Source of the DNA: Collinsella aerofaciens
GTDB taxonomy: Bacteria; Actinomycetota; Coriobacteriia; Coriobacteriales; Coriobacteriaceae
Reading direction: 5' to 3'
Assembly: GCF_028209885.1 (NCBI RefSeq)
Contig: NZ_JAQLEM010000036.1
Location: forward strand, 1-21,539
Length of the DNA: 21,539 nucleotides
Part shown: positions 8,160 through 14,787 of the stretch, piece after piece
How the letters are laid out: every line of letters begins with the position of its first letter
Numbering within the stretch: the stretch's first letter is position 1
Translations under genes and position numbers: made by a program
The notes under the pieces: model-generated
Seen by the model: the letters and a program-made list of their open reading frames with translations, nothing else
Told to the model about the DNA's origin: nothing
Database searches by the model: none

Positions 8160-8798
8160 GTGGCAAACGAGAGCAATAAGGAACTGACGAGTGTTTGGAC
8201 GCCCGCCAACATCGTGACGTGCGTTCGCATCGTCTTTATCCCGGTGTTCATGATCGTGTCGGCGCTTTCTCACACGAGTGTTGCCGGTACGGATTGGAGC
8301 ACCTTCGACGGCCCGCTCGCCGCCGCTGCCTTCATTCTGTATGTGATCCTGTCGTGCACCGATAAGGTCGACGGCTATCTGGCGCGTTCGCGCAACGAGA
8401 TCACCGACTTCGGTAAATTCTTGGACCCCATCGCCGATAAGCTGCTCGTGTTTTCGGCCCTGCTGCTGTTCTTGGATTTTGGCGCGGTGACCGTGTGGTC
8501 CGTGTTCATTATCCTGTTCCGTGAGCTTCTGGTGAGCGCCCTTCGCATGGTCGCGAGTGCGGCCGGTGTGGTCGTTGCGGCCGATAAGCTCGGCAAGTAC
8601 AAGACGGCGACCACGATGGTCTCCATCTGCGGTTACCTGTGCGTTTTTGCTATGGCCGGCTTGCACCTTGGCCCGGTGGCGCTGACGCTCGGCATCTACT
8701 CGGTGTCGCGCTTCCTGTATGCCGTTGCCGTTGTCTTGACCGTTATCTCGGGCGCCCAGTACTTCTGGAACTGCCGCAAGATCGTCTTTTCGGTCTAG
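8160..8798 (+). CDS. pgsA: CDP-diacylglycerol--glycerol-3-phosphate 3-phosphatidyltransferase
   Basis: A 212-residue integral membrane enzyme that makes phosphatidylglycerol phosphate from CDP-diacylglycerol and glycerol 3-phosphate. The CDP-alcohol phosphatidyltransferase signature is complete: D68, D71-G72, A75-R76, G85, D89 and D93. Several hydrophobic helices surround it. The N-terminal TPANIVTCVRI stretch is typical of PgsA. The start is GTG at 8160, preceded by AGGAGAG. The place between the RodZ-like region and cinA matches Bacillus pgsA. Substrate specificity within the family is assigned mainly from sequence style and this context. Confidence 0.92.
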   Translation: MANESNKELTSVWTPANIVTCVRIVFIPVFMIVSALSHTSVAGTDWSTFDGPLAAAAFILYVILSCTDKVDGYLARSRNEITDFGKFLDPIADKLLVFSALLLFLDFGAVTVWSVFIILFRELLVSALRMVASAAGVVVAADKLGKYKTATTMVSICGYLCVFAMAGLHLGPVALTLGIYSVSRFLYAVAVVLTVISGAQYFWNCRKIVFSV

Positions 8799-8810
8799 GT
8801 CCTGGTGGGT

Positions 8811-9341
8811 ATGACGGACTCTTTTGAGCAGATTTCCGCACATAACGAGGAGCTGGCGCGCGATATCGTCGAGCGCGCGAGCGCTCGGGGTGTGACGGTT
8901 TCGACGGCTGAGTCGCTGACGGCGGGTATGATCGCCTCGACGATTGCGGATATCCCGGGCGCCTCGGCGGTGCTGCGTGGCGGTGCGGTGACCTACTGCG
9001 ATGAGATTAAGCATCGCGTGCTGGGTGTTGAGCAGGAGACGCTCGACCGCTACACCGCGGTGTCGCATCAAACTGCGCGCGAGATGGCGTCGGGTTCGCT
9101 GGAGCTGTACCAGAGCGATATTGCAGTGAGCGCAACGGGTTATGCCGGCCCCGGCGGTGGTACTGAGGACGATCCTGCTGGCACTTTCTATATTGGCTGG
9201 GCACATCGTTCCGCCGATGGGGGAGTGCCGGTCGTGGACTCTGTGCGCTGCCACTATGAGGGCGACCGTTCGTGTGTTCGTGCCCATACGGTCACGGAGG
9301 CATTGGGTCGCATTGCCCTTGTGCTCAACCCTATGGAATAG
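8811..9341 (+). CDS. cinA: CinA-family nicotinamide-nucleotide amidohydrolase (PncC domain only)
   Basis: A 176-residue protein consisting of the CinA C-terminal domain, which deamidates nicotinamide mononucleotide in NAD recycling. Family motifs are TAESLTAGMIA near the N-terminus, RGGAVTYCDEIKHRVLGV, and SATGYAGPGGG with the trailing GTFYIG strand. The MoaB/COG1058 N-terminal domain of full-length CinA (about 410 residues) is absent, so this is a PncC-like stand-alone form. Two starts are possible: ATG 8811, or GTG 8805, which is better spaced from a weak TAGGT. The gene lies 12 bases after pgsA and just upstream of recA, the usual pgsA-cinA-recA order. A hairpin terminator follows. Confidence 0.92.
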   Translation: MTDSFEQISAHNEELARDIVERASARGVTVSTAESLTAGMIASTIADIPGASAVLRGGAVTYCDEIKHRVLGVEQETLDRYTAVSHQTAREMASGSLELYQSDIAVSATGYAGPGGGTEDDPAGTFYIGWAHRSADGGVPVVDSVRCHYEGDRSCVRAHTVTEALGRIALVLNPME

Positions 9342-9348
9342 ACGTGTT

Positions 9349-9372
9349 TTAAGGGGCCTCCGGGCCCCTTAA
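9349..9372 (+). terminator. Hairpin terminator after cinA
   Basis: TTAAGGGGCC (9349-9358) pairs with GGCCCCTTAA (9363-9372) around a TCCG loop, a stable UNCG-type tetraloop. TTTT precedes it and TTG follows, so it may act in both directions although the downstream T-run is short. It separates the ftsK-cinA block from recA. Confidence 0.8.
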
Positions 9373-9539
9373 TTGTGGAGATAGGGACCTCCGGCGAATT
9401 TTATCTTTGTGCAGGTAGTTGTCGTATTTTTCCTCGTCATGATTTTCTTGGTTCGCCTGCGGTCAAGATTTTGGTCAGTGTTTGGTCGGCGTTTGGTTGG
9501 GTTTTGGAAAGGTCGGCTGCATATGATTTATCTGAACGG
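9373..9539 (+). other. Intergenic region upstream of the recA promoter, no gene seen
   Basis: This T- and G-rich, C-poor stretch contains no supported gene. Its only clear structure is the 11-bp phased repeat at 9470-9513. Confidence 0.6.
9470..9513 (+). repeat. Four 11-bp TTTGG-phased tandem units upstream of recA
   Basis: The units TTTGGTCAGTG, TTTGGTCGGCG, TTTGGTTGGGT and TTTGGAAAGGT follow each other without gap, each starting TTTGG. The 11-bp period is close to one DNA helical turn. The block ends 26 bases before the recA -35 element. Confidence 0.7.
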
Positions 9540-9568
9540 TTGACCACGAACAGCCGTTCGTTTATTAT
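9540..9568 (+). promoter_or_regulatory. recA promoter
   Basis: TTGACC (9540-9545) and TATTAT (9563-9568) are separated by exactly 17 bases, a near-consensus housekeeping promoter. The spacer contains the SOS box, so LexA binding would block RNA polymerase directly. Transcription should begin near 9575, giving a leader of about 24 bases. Confidence 0.85.
9547..9560. promoter_or_regulatory. LexA (SOS) box of recA
   Basis: CGAACAGCCGTTCG fits the Gram-positive/actinobacterial LexA consensus CGAAC-N4-GTTCG with both half-sites perfect. It lies wholly inside the recA promoter spacer. Confidence 0.9.
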
Positions 9569-9598
9569 CGATGCAGGTTGTTAAGAGGAGGGCTATTC

Positions 9599-10747
9599 AT
9601 GGCCAAGAATTCAGGTCCCGTACGTACCGTTCATGCTCGCACGACGGGTAAAGAGCGCGATGAGATGATCGCCACCACCAAGGCCGACATCGAGAAGAAA
9701 TTCGGCCAGGGTTCCATCATGAGGTACGGCGACGGTGGTCCCGAGCTCGAGGTCGAGGCCATTCCCACGGGCGCCCTGGCCCTCGATGCCGCGCTGGGTA
9801 TCGGCGGCGTGCCGCGCGGCCGTATCGTCGAGATTTACGGTCCTGAGTCCTCCGGTAAGACGACGCTTTCGCTCGAGATCCTGGCCGAGGCCCAGGCAAT
9901 GGGTGGCGTTGTGGCATTTATCGATGCCGAGCACGCGCTTGATCCCACGTATGCCGCGCGCATCGGCGTGGATATCGACGAGGTGCTCATTTCCCAGCCC
10001 GATACGGGCGAGCAGGCGCTCGAGATTGTTGACATGCTCGTGCGTTCCGGCGCCATCGATGCCATCGTCGTCGACTCCGTCGCCGCGCTGACCCCGCGTG
10101 CCGAGATCGAGGGAGAAATCGGCGATACTACGGTCGGTCTTCAGGCTCGCCTGATGAGTCAGGCGCTCCGCAAGCTCGCCGGCTCGCTGTCCAAGTCCAA
10201 CACGACGTGCATCTTCATTAACCAGCTGCGTGAGAAGATCGGCGTCATGTTCGGCAACCCCGAGACTACGACGGGCGGCCGCGCCCTTAAGTTCTTCTCT
10301 TCGGTGCGTATCGACATTCGCCGTATCGACAGCATTAAGCTTAAGGACGAGGTTATCGGTAACCGCGTGCGCGCCAAGGTCGTTAAGAACAAGGTGGCAG
10401 CTCCGTTCCGTTCTGCTGAGTTCGACATCATGTACGGTACGGGCATCTCTAAGGAGGGCTCAATTCTGGACATGGCTGTCGAGTGCGGCATCTGCAAGAA
10501 GATGGGCTCCTGGTTTGCCTATGGCGAGGACAAGCTTGGCAACGGTCGAGAGGCCGCCAAGGCGTTCCTGCGCGAACACCCCGATTGCGCCGACGAGATT
10601 GAGCATAAGGTCCGCCTTGCCTGCGGACTTGAGTTTGATGACGATGCTCCGTCCGAGGTCGAGCTGACCGATCAGCCTGCGCCTGAGGAGTTTGACGAGC
10701 TTTACGCCATCGATGGTTCCGCCATGCTCGATGATGACGACGAGTAG
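9599..10747 (+). CDS. recA: Recombinase RecA
   Basis: A 382-residue DNA strand-exchange ATPase and co-protease for LexA self-cleavage. Walker A GPESSGKT is at residues 81-88. Other signatures are IDAEHALDP, the VVDSVAAL Walker B stretch, the L2 loop with [10 protein letters not shown], and [13 protein letters not shown]. The C-terminus is acidic (ending DDDDE), as usual. The start is set by AGAGGAGGG (9584-9592) six bases before ATG 9599; a longer reading from 9578 would overlap this site. It has its own LexA-controlled promoter and is followed 11 bases later by recX. Confidence 0.98.
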   Translation: MAKNSGPVRTVHARTTGKERDEMIATTKADIEKKFGQGSIMRYGDGGPELEVEAIPTGALALDAALGIGGVPRGRIVEIYGPESSGKTTLSLEILAEAQAMGGVVAFIDAEHALDPTYAARIGVDIDEVLISQPDTGEQALEIVDMLVRSGAIDAIVVDSVAALTPRAEIEGEIGDTTVGLQARLMSQALRKLAGSLSKSNTTCIFINQLREKIGVMFGNPETTTGGRALKFFSSVRIDIRRIDSIKLKDEVIGNRVRAKVVKNKVAAPFRSAEFDIMYGTGISKEGSILDMAVECGICKKMGSWFAYGEDKLGNGREAAKAFLREHPDCADEIEHKVRLACGLEFDDDAPSEVELTDQPAPEEFDELYAIDGSAMLDDDDE

Positions 10748-10758
10748 CGGTTACGCTC

Positions 10759-11451
10759 ATGTCGTATACGGTGACCGAGGCCACGGCCGTCTTTCCCGAT
10801 AAGAAGGCGGCTTCCTCGTTCTCGAGCGGGTATGCGTCCAAAAAGCCTTGCGCACATATCGATTGTGAGCTTGAGGGCGGTTTTGAGCGGTCCATTTGGA
10901 TTCCCGTACGGGTCGCGCGGCTGTATGTCAAAAACCGCCCCGATCTTCCCTGTGATTGGGACAACTTTCGTGAGGCGGTGCAGCTCATCGAGCGTAAATG
11001 TGCACTTACCATGGTGACCGAGATGCTATCGCGCCGCGACCATGCGACGGGTGAGGTCCGTGACAAGCTGGCTCGCTACGGCTTTCACCAGCCCGCGATC
11101 GATTTCGCCGTCGAGCGCGCCACCGAGTATCACTTTTTAGACGAGAACCGCTTTTGCTCGTACTTTATCGAGGAGCGCAAGCGGCGCGGTTGGGGACAGC
11201 GCAAAATCGAGACCGAGCTCAAGCGCCGTCATGTCGTGCTCGATGACATTCCCGGTTATCCCGAGGATTATTTTGCCGTCGAAGACGATTTGGCGCGTGC
11301 GTCAGCCCTGCTCGCCAAGCGGCGTGTTCCAGAGACGCGTGGATTCGAAAAACTGGTTCGGTTTTTGATGGGCAAGGGCTTCTCGTATCACATCGCCGCC
11401 GATGCCGTTAAGGCACGTCTCGATGCCGAACGCGAGGAATGTGCGGTTTAG
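10759..11451 (+). CDS. recX: Regulatory protein RecX
   Basis: A 230-residue RecX-family protein, which binds RecA filaments and modulates their ATPase and strand exchange. The helical repeats are recognisable from about residue 75: ALTMVTEMLSRRDHATGEVRDKL, then FCSYFIEERKRRGWGQRKIETEL and a third repeat near the C-terminus (FLMGKGFSYHIAADAVKARL). The N-terminal 70 residues are family-variable. No clear ribosome binding site precedes the ATG, and the recA stop is only 11 bases away, so translation may be coupled to recA. Placement directly after recA supports the call. An intrinsic terminator follows at 11466. Confidence 0.9.
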   Translation: MSYTVTEATAVFPDKKAASSFSSGYASKKPCAHIDCELEGGFERSIWIPVRVARLYVKNRPDLPCDWDNFREAVQLIERKCALTMVTEMLSRRDHATGEVRDKLARYGFHQPAIDFAVERATEYHFLDENRFCSYFIEERKRRGWGQRKIETELKRRHVVLDDIPGYPEDYFAVEDDLARASALLAKRRVPETRGFEKLVRFLMGKGFSYHIAADAVKARLDAEREECAV

Positions 11452-11465
11452 GCGTATGCGTTTTG

Positions 11466-11515
11466 TGGCCCTGCCGTTCACCGCGTTTTAGCCGCCGTGC
11501 CGGGGCCATTTATTT
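11466..11515 (+). terminator. Terminator after recX
   Basis: TGGCCCTG (11466-11473) can pair with CGGGGCCA (11501-11508), with one G-T wobble, followed by TTTATTT. The loop is long (27 bases) and may fold internally. It closes the recA-recX unit immediately before the rny promoter. Confidence 0.65.
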
Positions 11516-11542
11516 GACAGTTGTTGTGGTTCAACGTACGAT
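11514..11542 (+). promoter_or_regulatory. Strong promoter upstream of rny
   Basis: A consensus TTGACA (11514-11519) and TACGAT (11537-11542) are 17 bases apart. Transcription should start near 11549, leaving a leader of about 160 bases before rny. It overlaps the T-run of the recX terminator. Confidence 0.8.
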
Positions 11543-11548
11543 AAACAC

Positions 11549-11708
11549 TGTCATTTGCTTTGTGATATGTGCTCATCTGTGATGAGTTTGTTTATATGTT
11601 TATCTGTATCCGACCCGCATAAGCTGCGCCCATATTACTCAAATGTCGCGAGCCGTTCGTAAGGACGGTTCGCTTTGTTGTGTAACGAATCCATAAAAAG
11701 GAGTGAGC
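11549..11708 (+). ncRNA. Structured rny leader or short terminated RNA
   Basis: The predicted transcript between the 11514 promoter and rny contains two terminator-like hairpins. The first is CTCATC/GATGAG (11572-11586) followed by TTTGTTTATATGTTT. The second is GCGAGCCGTTC (11648-11658) paired with GGACGGTTCGC (11663-11673) around a GTAA loop, followed by TTTGTTGTGT. A 31-codon reading frame (11567-11662) without a ribosome binding site ends with its TAA inside that loop. It could be an attenuated leader of the RNase Y gene or a small RNA of about 130 bases. Neither is demonstrated. Confidence 0.5.
11648..11683 (+). terminator. Intrinsic terminator or attenuator in the rny leader
   Basis: An 11-bp stem with one G-T wobble is capped by a GNRA-type GTAA loop and followed by TTTGTTGTGT. 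It lies 26 bases before the rny start and downstream of the strong promoter, so some transcripts should end here. Confidence 0.7.
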
Positions 11709-13259
11709 ATGCCTATCATCGCAGCGCTCGTTGGCATCGTTTTGGGTGCCATCGCCGCCATTGCCTACATGCGCACCGCCAAGCAGGGTAGTCTTCACGA
11801 GGCCGACGAAAAGATCCAGTCGGCACACGCACAGGCTGAGTCCCTGATCGGTGATGCTAAGCGTCAGGCCGAGACCCTCAAAAAAGAGGCTCTGCTCGAG
11901 GCTAAAGAGGAGATCATCAAGAACAAGCAGGCCGCCGAGGCCGAGGACAAGCAGCGTAAGAGCGAGATTCGTACGCTCGAGAACCGTGTGATGCAGCGCG
12001 AGGAGTCCCTCGATCGCCGCAACGACGCTCTCGACAAGCGCGAACATCAGCTGTCCAGCCAGGCCGGTCAGGTCGAGAAGCGCTCCCGCGAGCTCGAGGA
12101 GCTCTGCGCCAAGCAGACCTCCGAGCTCGAGCGTATCGCCGACCTGACCCGCGAGGACGCCCACAAGGAGCTCCTCGATAAGGTTCGCGGCGAGGTCACC
12201 CACGAGGCTGCCACGATCATTCGCGAGTCCGAGCAGCAGGTTCGCGCCGAGTGCCACAAGACCGCCCAGGAGATTCTGTCCTTGGCGATTCAGCGCTGCG
12301 CTGCCGACCACACAGCCGAGGTCACCGTTACCTCCGTGCACATCCCCTCTGATGACCTCAAGGGCCGTATTATCGGTCGCGAGGGTCGCAACATCCGGAC
12401 CTTCGAGCAGGTTTCCGGCGTCAACCTCGTGATCGACGACACGCCCGAGACCGTCGTTCTTTCGAGCTTCGACCCGGTCCGTCGTGAGACCGCCCGTGTT
12501 GCCCTCGAGAACCTCATCGCCGACGGCCGCATTCACCCCGCCCGCATCGAGGAGATGTATCACAAGGCTGCCGACCTGGTTCAGCAGCGCGTGCGCGAGG
12601 CTGGCGAGCAGGCTGCCTTCGATACCGGCATCCACGACCTGCACCCCGAGATCGTCAAGACCCTTGGTGCCCTGCGCTACCGTACCTCGTTTGGTCAGAA
12701 CGTGCTTCAGCACTCCCTCGAGGTCTCTGACCTGTGCGGCGTGATGGCTTCCGAGCTTGGCCTGGACGTTGTGACCGCTAAGCGCGCCGGCCTGCTGCAC
12801 GACCTGGGCAAGGCAATCGACCATGACGTCGAGGGCCCGCATGCCGTCATCGGCGCCGAGCTTGCCCGCCGTTATGGCGAGAAGCCCGTTATCGTTCACG
12901 CTATCGAGGCTCACCATGCCGATGTCGACCCCAGCACGGTGCTCGATGTCCTGGTACAGGCCGCCGATGCCGTCTCCGCCTCTCGCCCCGGTGCCCGTCG
13001 CGAGTCTGCCGAGAACTACATCAAGCGTCTTGAGAAGCTCGAGGAGATTGCCAACTCCCATGAAGGCGTCGAGCGTACCTATGCCATGCAGGCTGGTCGC
13101 GAGGTCCACGTCATGGTTCAGCCGGACAAGATCTCCGATGCCCAGTCCACGGTCCTGGCTCACGATATCGCCCATCAGATCGAGGAAGAGATGGAGTATC
13201 CCGGTCAGGTGCGCGTCGTCGTGATTCGCGAGAGCCGCGCTGTCGATATCGCTAAATAA
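11709..13259 (+). CDS. rny: Ribonuclease Y
   Basis: A 516-residue membrane-anchored endoribonuclease that initiates mRNA decay. Residues 2-20 form the N-terminal membrane helix and about 28-190 a long charged coiled coil. A KH domain follows, with GREG at 223-226 ([23 protein letters not shown]). The HD phosphohydrolase domain carries the catalytic H364-D365 ([12 protein letters not shown]) and the later HAIEAHH stretch. The ATG at 11709 is preceded by AAGGAG with a 5-base gap; a GTG at 11703 overlaps that site and is less likely. The next gene starts one base after the stop. RNase Y with RNase J fits a Firmicutes-style decay system in this lineage. Confidence 0.97.
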   Translation: MPIIAALVGIVLGAIAAIAYMRTAKQGSLHEADEKIQSAHAQAESLIGDAKRQAETLKKEALLEAKEEIIKNKQAAEAEDKQRKSEIRTLENRVMQREESLDRRNDALDKREHQLSSQAGQVEKRSRELEELCAKQTSELERIADLTREDAHKELLDKVRGEVTHEAATIIRESEQQVRAECHKTAQEILSLAIQRCAADHTAEVTVTSVHIPSDDLKGRIIGREGRNIRTFEQVSGVNLVIDDTPETVVLSSFDPVRRETARVALENLIADGRIHPARIEEMYHKAADLVQQRVREAGEQAAFDTGIHDLHPEIVKTLGALRYRTSFGQNVLQHSLEVSDLCGVMASELGLDVVTAKRAGLLHDLGKAIDHDVEGPHAVIGAELARRYGEKPVIVHAIEAHHADVDPSTVLDVLVQAADAVSASRPGARRESAENYIKRLEKLEEIANSHEGVERTYAMQAGREVHVMVQPDKISDAQSTVLAHDIAHQIEEEMEYPGQVRVVVIRESRAVDIAK

Positions 13260-13260
13260 C

Positions 13261-14346
13261 ATGAGCGACGCGAACGAGCTCATCTCATTTATCGCGTCGA
13301 TGTCGGGGGAGGGCAACCTTCGCGTCGAGGAGAACCTTGGCGAGGGGTATGTCCGCCTCCGCGTTTCGGAGGCCGAGCGGCGCCAGGCAAAACACGACAT
13401 TCAGCATGTCGAGGATATCGTCATCGAAATGCTCCGTAATGCTCGCGATGCCGGCGCCGACAAGGTCTATCTCGCCACGACCAAGGAAGATGGCGTCCGC
13501 ACGCTTGTCTTTCTGGATAACGGTTCGGGCGTTCCGCAGGATATGCAAGAGCGAATCTTCGATGCTCGCGTTACCTCAAAGCTCGAGAGCATGAAGATGG
13601 ACCGTTGGGGCGTTCACGGTCGTGGCATGGCATTGTTTTCGATCAAGCAGAACACCGACGAGGCCCGTGTGGTCACGTCCGGCGTCGATCTTGGTTCAGC
13701 CTTTAAGGTGAGCGTTGCAGCCGACCGCCTCAGCGAGCGTGCCGATCAGTCCAGCTGGCCCCAGGCCGTCAAGGATGAGGACGGACGTTATGTCTGTGCT
13801 CGCGGCCCGCATAATATTATTCGCGCTGCCTGTGAGTTTGCGCTCGAGGAGCTGCGTGGTTGCGATGTCTATCTTGGTTCTCCGTCTGAGATTGCCGCGA
13901 CCCTTTATGCTCAGGCGACAAGTCGGCTCGATACGTCTCGTCTCCTGTTCATTGACGACGAGAGCGAGCTTCCGGTTGTCGACCGTTTAGGCCTTGCCTC
14001 CGATGCCGAGGACTTTATCCGCATCTGTTCGGGTTTGGGTCTTGAGATGTCCGAGCGCACGGCTCATCGCATTTTGGCAGGGCAGATTAAGCCCGTTCGC
14101 GGTGTGACCGCGCGTCTGCTGCGCGAGCGTGATTCGTCTTCGCATGCGCCGGCTCCTGTCGATCTCGCGAAGGATCGTCGCGGGCTACGTATTGCCAAGG
14201 ATGACATGGCACAGTTTTCGCGTGCTGTGGAGCGCGACTTTAATGACCTTGCCGCCCGGTACTATCTCAACCTTTGCGGCGACCCAAAGATTCGCGTTTC
14301 GCGTGATCGAATCACCGTGACCTTCGATCTTGCCAAAGAGGAATAG
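13261..14346 (+). CDS. GHKL-fold (HSP90/histidine-kinase-like) ATPase of unknown role
   Basis: A 361-residue protein with a Bergerat ATP-binding fold. Visible motifs are the N box (IEMLRNARDAGA, with E56, N60 and D63), the G1 box DNGSG (86-90) and the glycine-rich lid/G2 GVHGRGMAL (117-125). No phospho-acceptor histidine region, receiver, membrane segment or MutL/GyrB C-terminal domain is recognisable. Residues 240-361 look helical and contain DRLGLASDAEDFIRICSGLG and a final PKIRVSRDRITVTFDL strand. The start directly abuts the rny stop with no ribosome binding site, which implies translational coupling to rny. The gene lies between rny and spoVS, where Bacillus carries ymdB. I do not recognise a named family, and the function is unknown. 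Confidence 0.85.
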   Translation: MSDANELISFIASMSGEGNLRVEENLGEGYVRLRVSEAERRQAKHDIQHVEDIVIEMLRNARDAGADKVYLATTKEDGVRTLVFLDNGSGVPQDMQERIFDARVTSKLESMKMDRWGVHGRGMALFSIKQNTDEARVVTSGVDLGSAFKVSVAADRLSERADQSSWPQAVKDEDGRYVCARGPHNIIRAACEFALEELRGCDVYLGSPSEIAATLYAQATSRLDTSRLLFIDDESELPVVDRLGLASDAEDFIRICSGLGLEMSERTAHRILAGQIKPVRGVTARLLRERDSSSHAPAPVDLAKDRRGLRIAKDDMAQFSRAVERDFNDLAARYYLNLCGDPKIRVSRDRITVTFDLAKEE

Positions 14347-14352
14347 TGCCTT

Positions 14353-14370
14353 TACCGAGTCCACTCGGTA
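14353..14370. promoter_or_regulatory. 18-bp interrupted palindrome upstream of spoVS
   Basis: TACCGAGT-CC-ACTCGGTA is a perfect 8-bp-arm inverted repeat, 51 bases before spoVS. It overlaps TACGAT (14369-14374), a -10-like hexamer followed by AAA exactly as in the rny promoter. A good -35 is not visible. It could be a regulator binding site or an RNA hairpin between two coupled genes. Confidence 0.5.
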
Positions 14371-14420
14371 CGATAAAGTTATTGCAGTTAAAACGTACTT
14401 TTAAACGCAGGAGTTTCTTC

Positions 14421-14738
14421 ATGGATTGCCTGAAGGTATCAAGCAAATCATCGCCCGCGTCCGTTGCCGGCGCCATCGCCGGCATGGTCAAGGATGGTGT
14501 ACCCGTCAACATCCAGTGTGTCGGTGCCGGTGCTGTCAACCAGGCCATTAAGGCCGTGGCTATCGCGCGCGGTTTTTTGATTCCAACCGGTTTTGATATT
14601 TCCTGCGCGCCCGTGTTCTCCGATATCCTCATTAACGGGGAGTCGCGCACGGCCATCCGCCTTTCTATCTACGTTCACCAGATCAATCGAGCTGCTATGG
14701 ATAACGTCGTCATGGATGATGTTAAGCCTGTGGCATAG
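14421..14738 (+). CDS. spoVS: Stage V sporulation protein S (SpoVS) family protein
   Basis: A 105-residue SpoVS-family protein with an Alba-like fold, presumed to bind nucleic acid. The conserved core reads LKVSSKSSPASVAGAIAG, then GAGAVNQAIKAVAIARGFL and ESRTAIRLSIYVHQ. It has about 20 residues beyond the usual 86. The ATG at 14421 is chosen over the upstream GTG at 14346 because CAGGAG (14408-14413) precedes it and the family start MxxLKVS matches. Bacillus spoVS also lies downstream of rny. No endospore genes are visible here and Coriobacteriia are not known spore formers, so a non-sporulation role is likely. Confidence 0.93.
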   Translation: MDCLKVSSKSSPASVAGAIAGMVKDGVPVNIQCVGAGAVNQAIKAVAIARGFLIPTGFDISCAPVFSDILINGESRTAIRLSIYVHQINRAAMDNVVMDDVKPVA

Positions 14739-14787
14739 CTTCTGCTTGCCTCGATTCGCCTCCCTTCCATCGTTAGGACTTATGCAC

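Noticed and set aside
7083..9287. 734-residue minus-strand frame across rimO, pgsA and cinA
   Set aside because: It spans three clear plus-strand genes and two of their junctions, has no ribosome binding site and shows no recognisable domain.
9375..9584. 69-residue open frame between cinA and recA
   Set aside because: It runs through the 11-bp repeats, the recA promoter and the SOS box, with no ribosome binding site and no similarity to a known protein.
11567..11662. 31-codon leader peptide as a gene
   Set aside because: No ribosome binding site and no recognisable composition such as regulatory codon runs; mentioned only as a possible part of the rny leader.
11592..13400. 602-residue minus-strand frame opposite rny
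   Set aside because: It is a shadow of the rny coiled-coil and HD coding sequence and crosses the rny leader hairpin and the start of the next gene.
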